Below, in pieces: positions 28,938-38,280 of a DNA stretch of 39,470 nt. Under the pieces are notes generated by a model that was not told where the DNA came from, did not search any database, and was given only the letters and a program-made list of their open reading frames with translations. Position numbers and translations under genes: made by a program. Every line of letters starts with the position of its first letter. Positions within the stretch are counted from its first letter, which is position 1. Origin of the DNA: Deltaproteobacteria bacterium (GTDB taxonomy: Bacteria > Desulfobacterota > Desulfobacteria > Desulfobacterales > SURF-15); the NCBI GenBank assembly GCA_013349495.1, contig DUZK01000007.1, positions 1-39,470 on the forward strand, written 5' to 3'.

Positions 28938-29004
28938 TCTGCACCCCGGGTGCGGTTCGAACCGGACCGCACCCGGACTTGCGAAACGAGGCAGTACCAC
29001 TTCG

Positions 29005-29922
29005 ATGATTGTCTATACCCTCAAGCGTTTGGGCCTGGCCGCCTTGGTGGCGATAACGGTTTCGATTATCAGTTTCATGCTGATCCGGCTGTCCGGCGAT
29101 CCGGCCATTGCCTTGGCCGGAGAGAACGCGACATCGGAGCAGATCGAGTTCATTCGGATACAATACGGGTTCGATCGACCGCTCGTCATCCAGTATCTGG
29201 ACTGGGCGCACCGGGCATTGCAGGCCGATTTCGGCGAATCCCCCTATTTCCAGCAACCAGTGACCCGGATCATCGGCGACCGCATCGGGGTGACCCTGAA
29301 GCTGGGGGTGATGTCCCTTATCTTTGCGGTGGCGGTCTCCATTCCCATGGGGGTTTTGGCTTCCATCCGGCCGAATACCTGGATCGACCGGATTGCGCTG
29401 AGCATATCGGTCATGGGGCAGGCCATGCCCTCTTTCTGGTTCGGGCTGATCATGATCATCGTACTCGGCGTCTGGCTGCGGTTGCTGCCCATATCCGGCA
29501 CGGACAGCTTCGCCCACTATATCATGCCCACCATCGCTCTCGGCTACTACGGGATTCCGGCGTTCATGCGGCTGACCCGATCGGGAATGCTGGAGGTGCT
29601 CTCATCGGACCATATCCGGACCGCCAGGGCCAAGGGGCTCCGGTGGGGAAAGGTGCTGTTCAAGCACGCACTTCGAAACGCCATCATCCCGGTGGTGGCC
29701 CTTGCGGCGGTGCAGCTGGGGTTCATGCTGGGCGGTTCCATCGTCATCGAATCGGTATTTGCACTCCACGGCATCGGATATCTGGCCTGGGAGTCCATCG
29801 GCCGGAGGGATCTTCCGGTGGTGCAGGCGATCGTGCTGCTGCTGTCCATGATATTTGTGGCATTGACCCTGCTGTCCGACATCATCAACGCATTTCTGGA
29901 TCCGCGCATTCGAGTGAAATAA
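29005..29922 (+). CDS. ABC transporter permease (DppB type)
   Basis: 'MIVYTLKRLGLAALVAITVSIISFMLIRLSGDPA', 'RTARAKGLRWGKVLFKHALRNAIIPV'. Confidence 0.94.
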   Translation: MIVYTLKRLGLAALVAITVSIISFMLIRLSGDPAIALAGENATSEQIEFIRIQYGFDRPLVIQYLDWAHRALQADFGESPYFQQPVTRIIGDRIGVTLKLGVMSLIFAVAVSIPMGVLASIRPNTWIDRIALSISVMGQAMPSFWFGLIMIIVLGVWLRLLPISGTDSFAHYIMPTIALGYYGIPAFMRLTRSGMLEVLSSDHIRTARAKGLRWGKVLFKHALRNAIIPVVALAAVQLGFMLGGSIVIESVFALHGIGYLAWESIGRRDLPVVQAIVLLLSMIFVALTLLSDIINAFLDPRIRVK

Positions 29923-29925
29923 GCT

Positions 29926-30846
29926 ATGGCAACATCCGCACCAATTTCAAAAATCCTCGATGCCGGACTGGGAGAAACGGTCATTTTCCCCAGTCCCGGC
30001 CAAGTCATCCGAAGAAGGATGCGGCGGCACAAAGGTCTCATCATCGGAGGGATCGCGGTACTTTTGACTTTTTTGGTTGCCGTCTTTGCACCGGTTCTGG
30101 CCCCGCACGATCCGTACGCTCAGGATTTGAGCAAGCGGCTGATTCCGCCCTTCTGGCATGAAAAAGGAACCTGGGATCACCCGCTTGGGACCGACAACCT
30201 GGGACGGGATTACCTGAGCCGGGTGGTCTACGGATGCCGTATATCGCTTATCATCGGGTTTTCCATCATGCTGATCGCTGTGACCATCGGCACCACCATG
30301 GGGATTCTGGCCGGGTATTTCGGTGGAACGGTGGATATGGTGGTCAGCTTTCTTGTCACAGTGCGGCTGGCTCTGCCGGCGGTTCTGGTAGCTCTGGCCG
30401 TGGTGGTTTTGATCGGCGGCTCCATGACGGTGGTGATTGTCGCTCTAGGCTTTCTGATCTGGGCGAGGGCTGCGGTGGTAATCCGGGCATCCACCCAGCA
30501 GATCCGGTCTCAGGATTACGTGGCCGCCGCCCAGGCCGCCGGATGTTCGACGATTCGCATCCTGTTGACGGAAATTCTTCCCAATCTCGCCGACAACCTG
30601 GTGGTGGTGGCCACCCTCGAGATCGGACGGGCTATTTTACTCGAAGCTGCCCTCTCCTTCCTCGGTATGGGGGTCCAGCCGCCCACGCCCTCCTGGGGAC
30701 TCATGATCTCGGAGGGTAAAGAGTTCATGCTCTTCTTCCCTTACTTGATTACGATCCCGGGAACTGCGCTGTTTATCCTGGTCTTGGGCATGAATCTGCT
30801 GGGAGACGGGATCCGCGATGTCACCGCACCGGAGGGCCGGACATGA
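29926..30846 (+). CDS. ABC transporter permease (DppC type)
   Basis: 'HPLGTDNLGRDYLSRVVYGCRISL', 'DYVAAAQAAGCSTIRILLTEILPN'. Confidence 0.94.
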   Translation: MATSAPISKILDAGLGETVIFPSPGQVIRRRMRRHKGLIIGGIAVLLTFLVAVFAPVLAPHDPYAQDLSKRLIPPFWHEKGTWDHPLGTDNLGRDYLSRVVYGCRISLIIGFSIMLIAVTIGTTMGILAGYFGGTVDMVVSFLVTVRLALPAVLVALAVVVLIGGSMTVVIVALGFLIWARAAVVIRASTQQIRSQDYVAAAQAAGCSTIRILLTEILPNLADNLVVVATLEIGRAILLEAALSFLGMGVQPPTPSWGLMISEGKEFMLFFPYLITIPGTALFILVLGMNLLGDGIRDVTAPEGRT

Positions 30847-31841
30847 AATCTGTGCTGGAGGTCAAAAGCCTGTATGTGGACCTTCCGCTTCCGGCGGGCA
30901 TGCTGCATGCCGTGCGCAACGTTTCCTTCCATGTGAATCAGGGGGAGACGGTCTCGCTGGTCGGGGAATCCGGCTGCGGGAAATCCATGACCGCCCTGGC
31001 CGTCATGAACCTGCTTCCCAGGAAGGGAGTGCGACGGGCCGAGGTGCTCTCCTTCGAGGGTCGTGATCTCATGAAGATCGATGATTCCAAGATGGCCGAT
31101 ATCCGCGGCAACAAGATGGCCATGATCTTTCAGGAGCCCATGACATCGTTGGATCCGTGTTACACCATCGGAAACCAGCTCGAAGAAGCCATCCTGCAGC
31201 ATCGTAAGGTCTCAACGGCGGAGGCCAGGGACCGTGCCGTATTTCTTTTGGAAAAGGTCGGCATCACGGCTGCGGAGAGCCGATTGAAGCAATATCCGCA
31301 TCAGCTTTCCGGAGGCCTTCGGCAGCGGGTGATGATTGCCATGGGGTTGATGTGCGGGCCCAGCCTGATTATCGCGGATGAACCGACCACGGCCCTGGAT
31401 GTGACCATTCAGGCACAGATCCTGAGTCTTCTGGCATCACTTCAGCAGGAATTCGAGATGGGGTTGATACTCATCACCCATGACCTGGGCGTCGTTTCCC
31501 GGACGGCCGACAGGCTCGCCGTCATGTATTGCGGCGAGGTGGTGGAGACCGGAACCACCGAGGAGGTTTTCGATAACCCCATCCATCCTTACACCCGAGG
31601 CTTGATGGACTGCATCCCCGTTCCGGGTAAAACCAAACCGGGAGAGAAGCTCGGCTCCATTCCGGGAATGGTGCCGACGCCCATCGGCGAGCTGACCGGA
31701 TGCTCCTTCCGCAACCGCTGCCCCAGTGCCTCGCCCGATTGTGCAAGAACGGAAACGCGTTTAATCGAGATATCACCGGGGCGGGCCTATCGCTGTCTGC
31801 TGAGCCCTGAAGCCTGTGCCGTGGAATGGAATCGTGCCTGA
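30843..31841 (+). CDS. Peptide ABC transporter ATP-binding protein (DppD type)
   Basis: Walker A GESGCGKS, 'LSGGLRQRVMIAM', 'IADEPTTALD', Opp/Dpp C-terminal motif. Confidence 0.95.
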   Translation: MKSVLEVKSLYVDLPLPAGMLHAVRNVSFHVNQGETVSLVGESGCGKSMTALAVMNLLPRKGVRRAEVLSFEGRDLMKIDDSKMADIRGNKMAMIFQEPMTSLDPCYTIGNQLEEAILQHRKVSTAEARDRAVFLLEKVGITAAESRLKQYPHQLSGGLRQRVMIAMGLMCGPSLIIADEPTTALDVTIQAQILSLLASLQQEFEMGLILITHDLGVVSRTADRLAVMYCGEVVETGTTEEVFDNPIHPYTRGLMDCIPVPGKTKPGEKLGSIPGMVPTPIGELTGCSFRNRCPSASPDCARTETRLIEISPGRAYRCLLSPEACAVEWNRA

Positions 31842-31842
31842 T

Positions 31843-32805
31843 ATGGATGAGCCGATCATCAGAACCGTCGACGTCAGAAAGACCTATCGGGTTTCGGCCG
31901 GGACCTTCAAGGGGAAACGGTCGCTGCACGCCGTAAACGGGGTATCCATTTCCGTCAAGCGGGGGTCCGTGCTGGGACTGGTTGGTGAGTCGGGCTGTGG
32001 CAAAAGCACAATGGCCAAGATGATCCTCAGACTGGAAGACATCACCGGCGGTGAGATTTACATGAACGGAAAACCGGTCTCATCCGTATCCCGTAAACAC
32101 ATCGCGCGCAACATCCAGCCGATCTTTCAGGATCCCTACTCTTCGCTGAATCCCAGAAAAAACATATACTCCATCATCACGCTGCCCCTTCGGGCACTGA
32201 AGGTCGACGGCGCTTCGGACCGGCACAAACAGGTCGACGAAATCATGGGGGTGGTGGGATTGGCCCCTCGATTGAAGTACAATTACCCGAACCAACTTTC
32301 AGGGGGGCAGCGGCAGCGGGTTGCCGTGGCCCGAGCCCTGATCATGCATCCGGATCTGGTTCTCTGTGATGAGCCGACCTCTGCACTGGACGTATCGGTC
32401 CAATCCCAGATATTGAACCTGCTGATCGATCTAAGAAAGGAATTCGGCCTGACCTATATTCTGATCAGCCACAACCTGGCGGTGGTACAGCACATGGCCT
32501 CCCGAGTGGCGGTTATGTATCTGGGCCGGATCGTGGAAGAGGCCGACACCCAGGCGCTTTTTAGAAATCCCCGTCACCCTTACACCCAGGCGCTGTTGAC
32601 CTCGGTACTGACCCCGAACCCGCACCTGGGGCTGCCGGAAACCCACTTGGGGATCACCTATCCCAATCCCATCGATCCGCCGCCAGGATGCACATTCCAT
32701 CCTCGCTGCCCCAAGGCGGACCAGCGGTGTTCCCGTGAAGCGCCCCAGCCGGTCGTTGAAAAGGATCACCTGGTGGAGTGTTTTCATCCCGAACCCGTGA
32801 GTTGA
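31843..32805 (+). CDS. Peptide ABC transporter ATP-binding protein (DppF type)
   Basis: [13 protein letters not shown], '[15 protein letters not shown]', '[14 protein letters not shown]', '[14 protein letters not shown]'; ORF also opens upstream to 31816. Confidence 0.95.
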   Translation: MDEPIIRTVDVRKTYRVSAGTFKGKRSLHAVNGVSISVKRGSVLGLVGESGCGKSTMAKMILRLEDITGGEIYMNGKPVSSVSRKHIARNIQPIFQDPYSSLNPRKNIYSIITLPLRALKVDGASDRHKQVDEIMGVVGLAPRLKYNYPNQLSGGQRQRVAVARALIMHPDLVLCDEPTSALDVSVQSQILNLLIDLRKEFGLTYILISHNLAVVQHMASRVAVMYLGRIVEEADTQALFRNPRHPYTQALLTSVLTPNPHLGLPETHLGITYPNPIDPPPGCTFHPRCPKADQRCSREAPQPVVEKDHLVECFHPEPVS

Positions 32806-32893
32806 TCGCATCACCGCTCATACTGTATTTCAGGGATCCGCAAAAAGGAATAAATACAAATGATTTATTAATCCTATCTCTGGAGGTGATCAT

Positions 32894-33517
32894 ATGGAGT
32901 TTACCGAAGTTTTTGAAGGCCGGCGCAGTGTCCGTTATTTTACGGATGAAGAGATCCCCGAAGAAGACATCCGCAAGATCGTTGCCATCGGAACACTTGC
33001 TCCCAATGCCGGAAACCGCCAGGATTGGCGCTGCCTGGTGCTCACGGACCATTCAAAGAAAAACGAGATTAAAGAACTCATTCAGGAAAAATTGGAATCC
33101 CTGGCCAAGCGAGCGGGAAAAGAAAACCCGGAGCGGTATCGTAACCGGCATGGCTCCATTCTTTTTGCCGGCGCACCGGTGGTGCTGGTGTTTTTGACCC
33201 AACCGTATCGCAGCGCCATAGACGATCTTCTCAAGGAAAACGGTTATTCGGAAGCGGAAATCGACTGCTTGCGTATGCGGCCGGATATCCAAACCATTTC
33301 AGCCATGATTCAGAATATCCTTCTGGCGTCGCACATGATGGGTTACGGCGCCTGCTGGATGGTTGCTCCCAATATCGCCCGTCACGAAATTGAAAATTGC
33401 CTGGGTATTCGACCCCCTTGGTCCATGGCGGCTTTTGTCGCTTTGGGCCGTGCATCTAAAGCCCCGGGAGGCAGCAAACGAAAACCCCTGGATGAAGTTA
33501 TCGAGTTCATCCGTTAA
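32894..33517 (+). CDS. Nitroreductase family protein
   Basis: 'FEGRRSVRYFTDEEIPEEDIRKIVAIGTLAPNAGNRQDWRCLV', 'NILLASHMMGYGACWM'. Confidence 0.92.
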   Translation: MEFTEVFEGRRSVRYFTDEEIPEEDIRKIVAIGTLAPNAGNRQDWRCLVLTDHSKKNEIKELIQEKLESLAKRAGKENPERYRNRHGSILFAGAPVVLVFLTQPYRSAIDDLLKENGYSEAEIDCLRMRPDIQTISAMIQNILLASHMMGYGACWMVAPNIARHEIENCLGIRPPWSMAAFVALGRASKAPGGSKRKPLDEVIEFIR

Positions 33518-33550
33518 GCAGACGTCTTTGATGGTCTGGAGGATGCAATT

Positions 33551-36289
33551 ATGGCTGCAAAACCGACCTATGAGGAATTGGAAAGAAGCGTCCAAGAATT
33601 AGAAAGAGTTGAATTTGAGCGCAATCGTATCCGGGAAGAGAGCCTCAAGCGCCAGATGTTTCTTGAATCGGTGCTGTACCACGCGCCCGACGCCATCGTG
33701 ACCCTGGATTCGGAACACCGGGTCATCGACTGGAATCCCGGAGCCGTCAATATGTTCGGTTATGCCCCCGAAGAGACGATCGGTGTTCGACTGGACGATC
33801 TGGTGGCACGCGGAGAACATCACATCGAGGCCACCGGCATAACCCGTAAAGTGCTGTTTGGACAAAGGGTGGATGCGTTTGAAACGGTGCGGTATCGAAA
33901 AGACGGTACGCCTTTGCGCGTGATCGCAGCCGGATCCCCCATCATGATAGACGGTACCATTACTGGAATTGTCGTTATTTATACCGATATTACCGAACGG
34001 GTGCAGTCCGAGGAAAGATTGCGAGAAAGCGAGGAGAAACTTCGGAACATCATTGAACACAGCTCCAATCTCTTTTATTCCCACACGGCGGAGCACGAAT
34101 TGACATACCTTAGTCCTCAGTGCCGCGAATTTCTTCAGTGTGAATCTGAAGAAGCCATGATCCAATGGACGAGGTTCGCTACGGATAATCCCATCAACGA
34201 AATAGGGTTTGAATTAACCGCGGAAGCTATTAAAACCGGAAAGCGGCAAAAACCTTACGAACTGGAACTGATTGGCAAGAAAGGCCGAAAAATCATTGCC
34301 GAGGTGCGGGAATCACCGATCGTAGAAGATGGAAAGACCGTGGCAATTGTCGGTTCACTGTCGGATATCACCGATCGCAAGCGGGCAGAAGAGGCGTTGC
34401 GGGAATCAGAATTGAAATACAAAACCCTTACTGAAAACTCCATCGCAGGCATTTTCATTCACCAAGATGACAAATATGTTTACGTTAATGATAAATTCGC
34501 CAAAATGCATGGATATAATTCAGACGAACTGCTCGGAATGAACCACTTTGATTTGATCCATATGGATCAGAGAGATCTAATCAAGAAAAGAGCTCACAAA
34601 AGGTTAAAAGGCGAACAAGTTTCTACACAATACGAAATAAAGAGGCTCCATAAGAATGGACAAGTTGTCTGGCACGAAATTATGGTGAGTAATCCCATTA
34701 TGTATGCAGGCAAACCGGCAATCATGGGACATGAGATTGACATCACAAAGCGAAAGCTCGTGGAAGACGAATTGCGAGAATCTGAGGAAAAATACCGACT
34801 TTTATTTGAATTGGAGTCGGATGTGATCCTTTTGGTTCGCAGAGACGATGACCAGATTTTGGAAGTGAATAATGCTGGAATAGAGCTTTACGGGTATACA
34901 CGAGATGAGCTTCTAAAGATGAAGAATACAGATATTTCCGCCGAACCCGAAGAAACCCTTAAATCAATAGATGAAGGGAGAGATAAAATTCCTTTACGAT
35001 ATCATCGTAAAAAGGATGGAACTGTTTTCCCTGTCGAAATATCAAGAAGCCATTTTAACTGGAAAGGTCAGGCAACTCGCATCTCTGCAATCAGAGACAT
35101 TTCCGATAGAATTGAAGCTGAAAAGGGAAAAGCCGAGTATGAGGCACAATTGCGTCAGATGTATAAGATGGAAGCCATCGGCACGCTTGCCGGCGGCATC
35201 GCTCATGATTTTAACAATATTCTCAGTATAATTCTCGGTAATACGGAATTGGCGATGGATGATGTACCGGAATGGAATCCGGCGCATTCCAATATGCGAG
35301 AGATAAAAAAAGCCGGACTCAGAGCAAAGGATGTGGTTAGACAGCTTTTGAGCTTCAGTCGAAAAACAGAGCATGAACGAAAACCAATAAGAATCGCGCC
35401 CCTTATCAAAGAATCCGTAAGGTTTCTCAGATCATCGATTCCGTCGAGCATTGAAATCCGCCAGAATTTATCTGTTCAGGCAGATGCCATCTCGGGGGAT
35501 CCGACTCAAATCCATCAGGTGATGATAAATCTGTGCACCAATGCAGCGCATGCGATGGAGGAAGAAGGTGGTATAATGGAAATCAGTTTAACACATGTAC
35601 AACTTGATGAATCCGCGGTGAAACAATATCAGGGCCTGAAACCCGGTCCGCATGTTATCCTCTCTGTCAGCGATACGGGATCTGGTATCGAGCCTGAAAT
35701 CAAGGATCGATTATTTGATCCTTATTTTACGACGAAAGAAGTCAATAAAGGCACGGGGATGGGTCTGGCGGTAGTACATGGTATTGTTAAAAACCATGGG
35801 GGGGAAATATCGATCGAAAGTGAGCCGGGGAAAGGCACGGCCGTTCATGTTTTGTTTCCGGCTGTTGAAGCTTTAGAAAAAGAAATTACCGTTGAAGCGC
35901 CTGAAGCCCTTCCGCGGGGGAATGAGCGGATTCTCCTTATTGATGATGAGTCGGCGATCGTAAAAATAGGTAAGCAAATGCTTGAACGATTAGGCTATAT
36001 GTGTGAGTCGAAAACAAGTCCCGTTGAAGCGATTGAGTTATTTCAATTGGATCCGACCCAATTTGATCTGTTAATCACCGATATGACCATGCCTCATATG
36101 AACGGTAAAAAGTTGGCTGAGGAGATCTTGAAAATACGGCCGGATATCCCGATTATTCTATGTACGGGATACAGTGATAAAATCGATGAAGAACAGACAA
36201 AAGAGATCGGTATACGAGCGTATGTAATGAAGCCCATCGTGATGGTTGAGATAGCGAAAACAATCAGGCAAGTATTGGACGGAAAATAA
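33551..36289 (+). CDS. PAS-domain hybrid sensor histidine kinase with C-terminal receiver
   Basis: Several PAS units, 'GGIAHDFNNILSIILGNTELA', 'GTGMGLAVVHGIV', receiver 'ILLIDDESAIVKIG...LLITDMTMPHMNGKKL'. Confidence 0.95.
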   Translation: MAAKPTYEELERSVQELERVEFERNRIREESLKRQMFLESVLYHAPDAIVTLDSEHRVIDWNPGAVNMFGYAPEETIGVRLDDLVARGEHHIEATGITRKVLFGQRVDAFETVRYRKDGTPLRVIAAGSPIMIDGTITGIVVIYTDITERVQSEERLRESEEKLRNIIEHSSNLFYSHTAEHELTYLSPQCREFLQCESEEAMIQWTRFATDNPINEIGFELTAEAIKTGKRQKPYELELIGKKGRKIIAEVRESPIVEDGKTVAIVGSLSDITDRKRAEEALRESELKYKTLTENSIAGIFIHQDDKYVYVNDKFAKMHGYNSDELLGMNHFDLIHMDQRDLIKKRAHKRLKGEQVSTQYEIKRLHKNGQVVWHEIMVSNPIMYAGKPAIMGHEIDITKRKLVEDELRESEEKYRLLFELESDVILLVRRDDDQILEVNNAGIELYGYTRDELLKMKNTDISAEPEETLKSIDEGRDKIPLRYHRKKDGTVFPVEISRSHFNWKGQATRISAIRDISDRIEAEKGKAEYEAQLRQMYKMEAIGTLAGGIAHDFNNILSIILGNTELAMDDVPEWNPAHSNMREIKKAGLRAKDVVRQLLSFSRKTEHERKPIRIAPLIKESVRFLRSSIPSSIEIRQNLSVQADAISGDPTQIHQVMINLCTNAAHAMEEEGGIMEISLTHVQLDESAVKQYQGLKPGPHVILSVSDTGSGIEPEIKDRLFDPYFTTKEVNKGTGMGLAVVHGIVKNHGGEISIESEPGKGTAVHVLFPAVEALEKEITVEAPEALPRGNERILLIDDESAIVKIGKQMLERLGYMCESKTSPVEAIELFQLDPTQFDLLITDMTMPHMNGKKLAEEILKIRPDIPIILCTGYSDKIDEEQTKEIGIRAYVMKPIVMVEIAKTIRQVLDGK

Positions 36290-36298
36290 TCGATTGTC

Positions 36299-37039
36299 TT
36301 ATTTATTCGGTTTGCAGGGGGTGGGTTGAATCCATCGGTTTCGGTCTCCTTCATAAAACCATTTGTCCGGAAAACCGCGCCGTCTGATAAATGTGGGGTT
36401 TTCGGCCCAGTTGATCAACTGCACATACGCCTCGTGAATCTTGCGAAATGAGTCGGCATCTCCGCCCAGATCCGGGTGGTGTTTCATGGCCTGGCGTCGG
36501 TAAGCCTTTTTGACGACCTGCGACAAACCTGGTTTTTCAAGCTGAGACCGGCTTAATTTCAAGTGAATCACGGAGCTTCCAACCTGGGACGGGTTCTTTA
36601 TTTCTATGGGTCTGATCGAATCGATTCCTTTATGGTTTCGATTGGCGCTTTCCAGTAAGTGTTGTGAGGCCAGGTATCGTTTGCGGGTTCTTTTCACTTC
36701 ATCCCACCATGCATTTCCCAGATGATTGGCCATTCTGCTGAAATCATCTACCGGTTTAGACCGGGAAGAGCGAGGATACAAATAGCTGAAGATTTGAGGG
36801 GAACTGTAGGGGAGGACGTCAAGGACAAGCAAATAATCTGTAAAATAGAAAGTGGCATAACGGGTATTGAGTGCCCGGAGCAAGCCGGTTCGAATATCGA
36901 GCTGATGCCGGAGTCGCTGACGGCAGTCGATGGAGCAATATTTGCGCCTTGTCATATTCTCGGTGGTGCCGCAGGACAAGCAGCGATTTTGCTCCGCTTT
37001 TTCCTGCCGACAAACCACATGTTTGGTTGCTGCTTTCAT
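36299..37039 (-). CDS. J-domain protein with N-terminal zinc-finger-like motif
   Basis: C-terminal 'LSQVVKKAYRRQAMKHHPDLGGDADSFRKIHEAYVQLINW'; N-terminal 'CLSCGTTENMTRRKYCSIDC'. Confidence 0.85.
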   Translation of the reverse strand: MKAATKHVVCRQEKAEQNRCLSCGTTENMTRRKYCSIDCRQRLRHQLDIRTGLLRALNTRYATFYFTDYLLVLDVLPYSSPQIFSYLYPRSSRSKPVDDFSRMANHLGNAWWDEVKRTRKRYLASQHLLESANRNHKGIDSIRPIEIKNPSQVGSSVIHLKLSRSQLEKPGLSQVVKKAYRRQAMKHHPDLGGDADSFRKIHEAYVQLINWAENPTFIRRRGFPDKWFYEGDRNRWIQPTPCKPNK

Positions 37040-37179
37040 ATTTATAGGTAAAGAATCGCTCTATTAACCGCTCCCAAATAGCATGAATTATCACCAACCG
37101 CCGCCTTGCGAACAAAATCATATTTCCCATCCCTTTATCAAGAAAAAAGTCCACCTATTAGAAAATTCAAATTAAATAG

Positions 37180-37254
37180 GACGCAGGTTTGCGCAGACCC
37201 GCCTTCTTCACCTGAGCGAATGAGATGGCGGGCAGGTATACACAGATAATATCT
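37180..37254. repeat. Second copy of the 'GACGCAG..GCGCAGA/TATAC.CAGATAATATC' repeat, interrupted by a 39-bp inverted-repeat-bounded insertion (37199-37237)
   Basis: gacgcaggtttgcgcaga[cccgccttcttcacctgagcgaatgagatggcgggcagg]tatacacagataatatc versus uninterrupted copy at 1347. Confidence 0.7.
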
Positions 37255-37297
37255 TTCTCATTTATTTCTATGATGTCACATTTGAAAAAAGATGAAG

Positions 37298-37373
37298 TTT
37301 CAGGTTTCGGGTGTCAGGTTTCAGAAAGGAAAAACCGGAGAACTGATAACCTGAACACTGACACCTGACACCA
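37298..37373. repeat. Inverted repeat GTTTCAGGTTTCGGGTGTCAGGTTTCAG ... CTGATAACCTGAACACTGACACCTGACACC
   Basis: Two arms of CAGGT(TT/GT) units in opposite orientation. Confidence 0.75.
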
Positions 37374-37481
37374 AAAATCGTTAATAAAATATAGAAATCC
37401 AGCTACAGCAAAACGGAATGGTTTTTGCTGTATTGATCAAACCACAGTTTGTGAGCAATCAAAGAGTCGAAATCCGTCAAA

Positions 37482-37757
37482 TCAGTTCAGACGGTTTTTT
37501 CGAACGGGAACCAAATGTTTATAGGTTCTCCGATTGTGATCCGCATCAGCGGCAAATATGGATAAACTCAACGCTTTTTCATCAAACCCGAGGGAAAACC
37601 CGTTGATCCGGTATAAAGCACCTCCGGTCTCAAAACTGGAAAGGCGTGGTATTTCATATGAAACGGTGTAGTTTTCAACCGTTTTTTCAAACACCCGCAT
37701 CACGGTTTCCGGTTTTCCAAAGTATCCGAACCCGATAACTCTTAGATGTTCCATCAT
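37482..37757 (-). CDS. Hypothetical protein
   Basis: ORF MMEHLRVIGFGYFGKPETVMRVFEKTVENYTVSYEIPRLSS...; start overlaps stop of upstream small ORF. Confidence 0.5.
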   Translation of the reverse strand: MMEHLRVIGFGYFGKPETVMRVFEKTVENYTVSYEIPRLSSFETGGALYRINGFSLGFDEKALSLSIFAADADHNRRTYKHLVPVRKNRLN

Positions 37758-37933
37758 GCTTCTCCCGCACAACAGTTGCTGTTAAAATATTCATCGGCCT
37801 CTTCCACCGAATTGAAGAGAATCTCATCCCTCCAAAGCGTTTTCCCCCCCTGTTTTCGAGTCAGCACAATGGCGGTATGTCCATGGTATTCATAAATATC
37901 CTGGTAGGTTAAGTAAGTTACTTCATTTGTCAT
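37754..37933 (-). CDS. Hypothetical 59-aa protein (not in supplied ORF track)
   Basis: RBS AAAGGAGAGG + MTNEVTYLTYQDIYEYHGHTAIVLTRKQGGKTLWRDEILFNSVEEADEYFNSNCCAGEA*; stop/start overlap with the next ORF. Confidence 0.65.
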   Translation of the reverse strand: MTNEVTYLTYQDIYEYHGHTAIVLTRKQGGKTLWRDEILFNSVEEADEYFNSNCCAGEA

Positions 37934-38094
37934 TTTTCCCTCTCCTTTCTTAAATTGTCATTGGCGATGATGACCGTGTTCAATTTCCGGTGCCCACTAT
38001 AAAATACCGGTGTGTCAGATACGGTCACACCGGATGAAATTTTTTTATTTTTTTTTAAAATTTACCGTGGCATATAAATTATTGAAATTATAAA

Positions 38095-38206
38095 TGAGCT
38101 AAAGTTTGAAGTGCGCTAAAGTCTATGAATATATTGCTCCGGCTTCATATAAAATCGATAGAATGCCTCAATTTTAGGCACTCTGGATCATTTTAGTCAC
38201 TTCACA
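38095..38206. promoter_or_regulatory. Composite operator-like element (right copy) upstream of WYL regulator
   Basis: Half-sites gagctaaagtt, agtgcgctaaagt, TGCCTcaattttAGGCAct, cattttagtcactt; parallels 1-100. Confidence 0.6.
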
Positions 38207-38280
38207 CTATTTTACGCTTCCAGTTTTTTAGATATAGTTGAGGATAAATTGGGCGATATAGTTTAGGCGGTGAGGAGCTT

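Noticed and set aside
27411-29000. 529-aa minus-strand ORF antisense to the substrate-binding protein
   Set aside because: Shadow ORF from GC-biased codon usage of a clear family-5 SBP on the plus strand; no recognisable protein features.
28950-30161. 403-aa plus-strand ORF overlapping the DppB/DppC genes
   Set aside because: Out-of-frame shadow (low-complexity G/R/H/P-rich) over two well-supported permeases.
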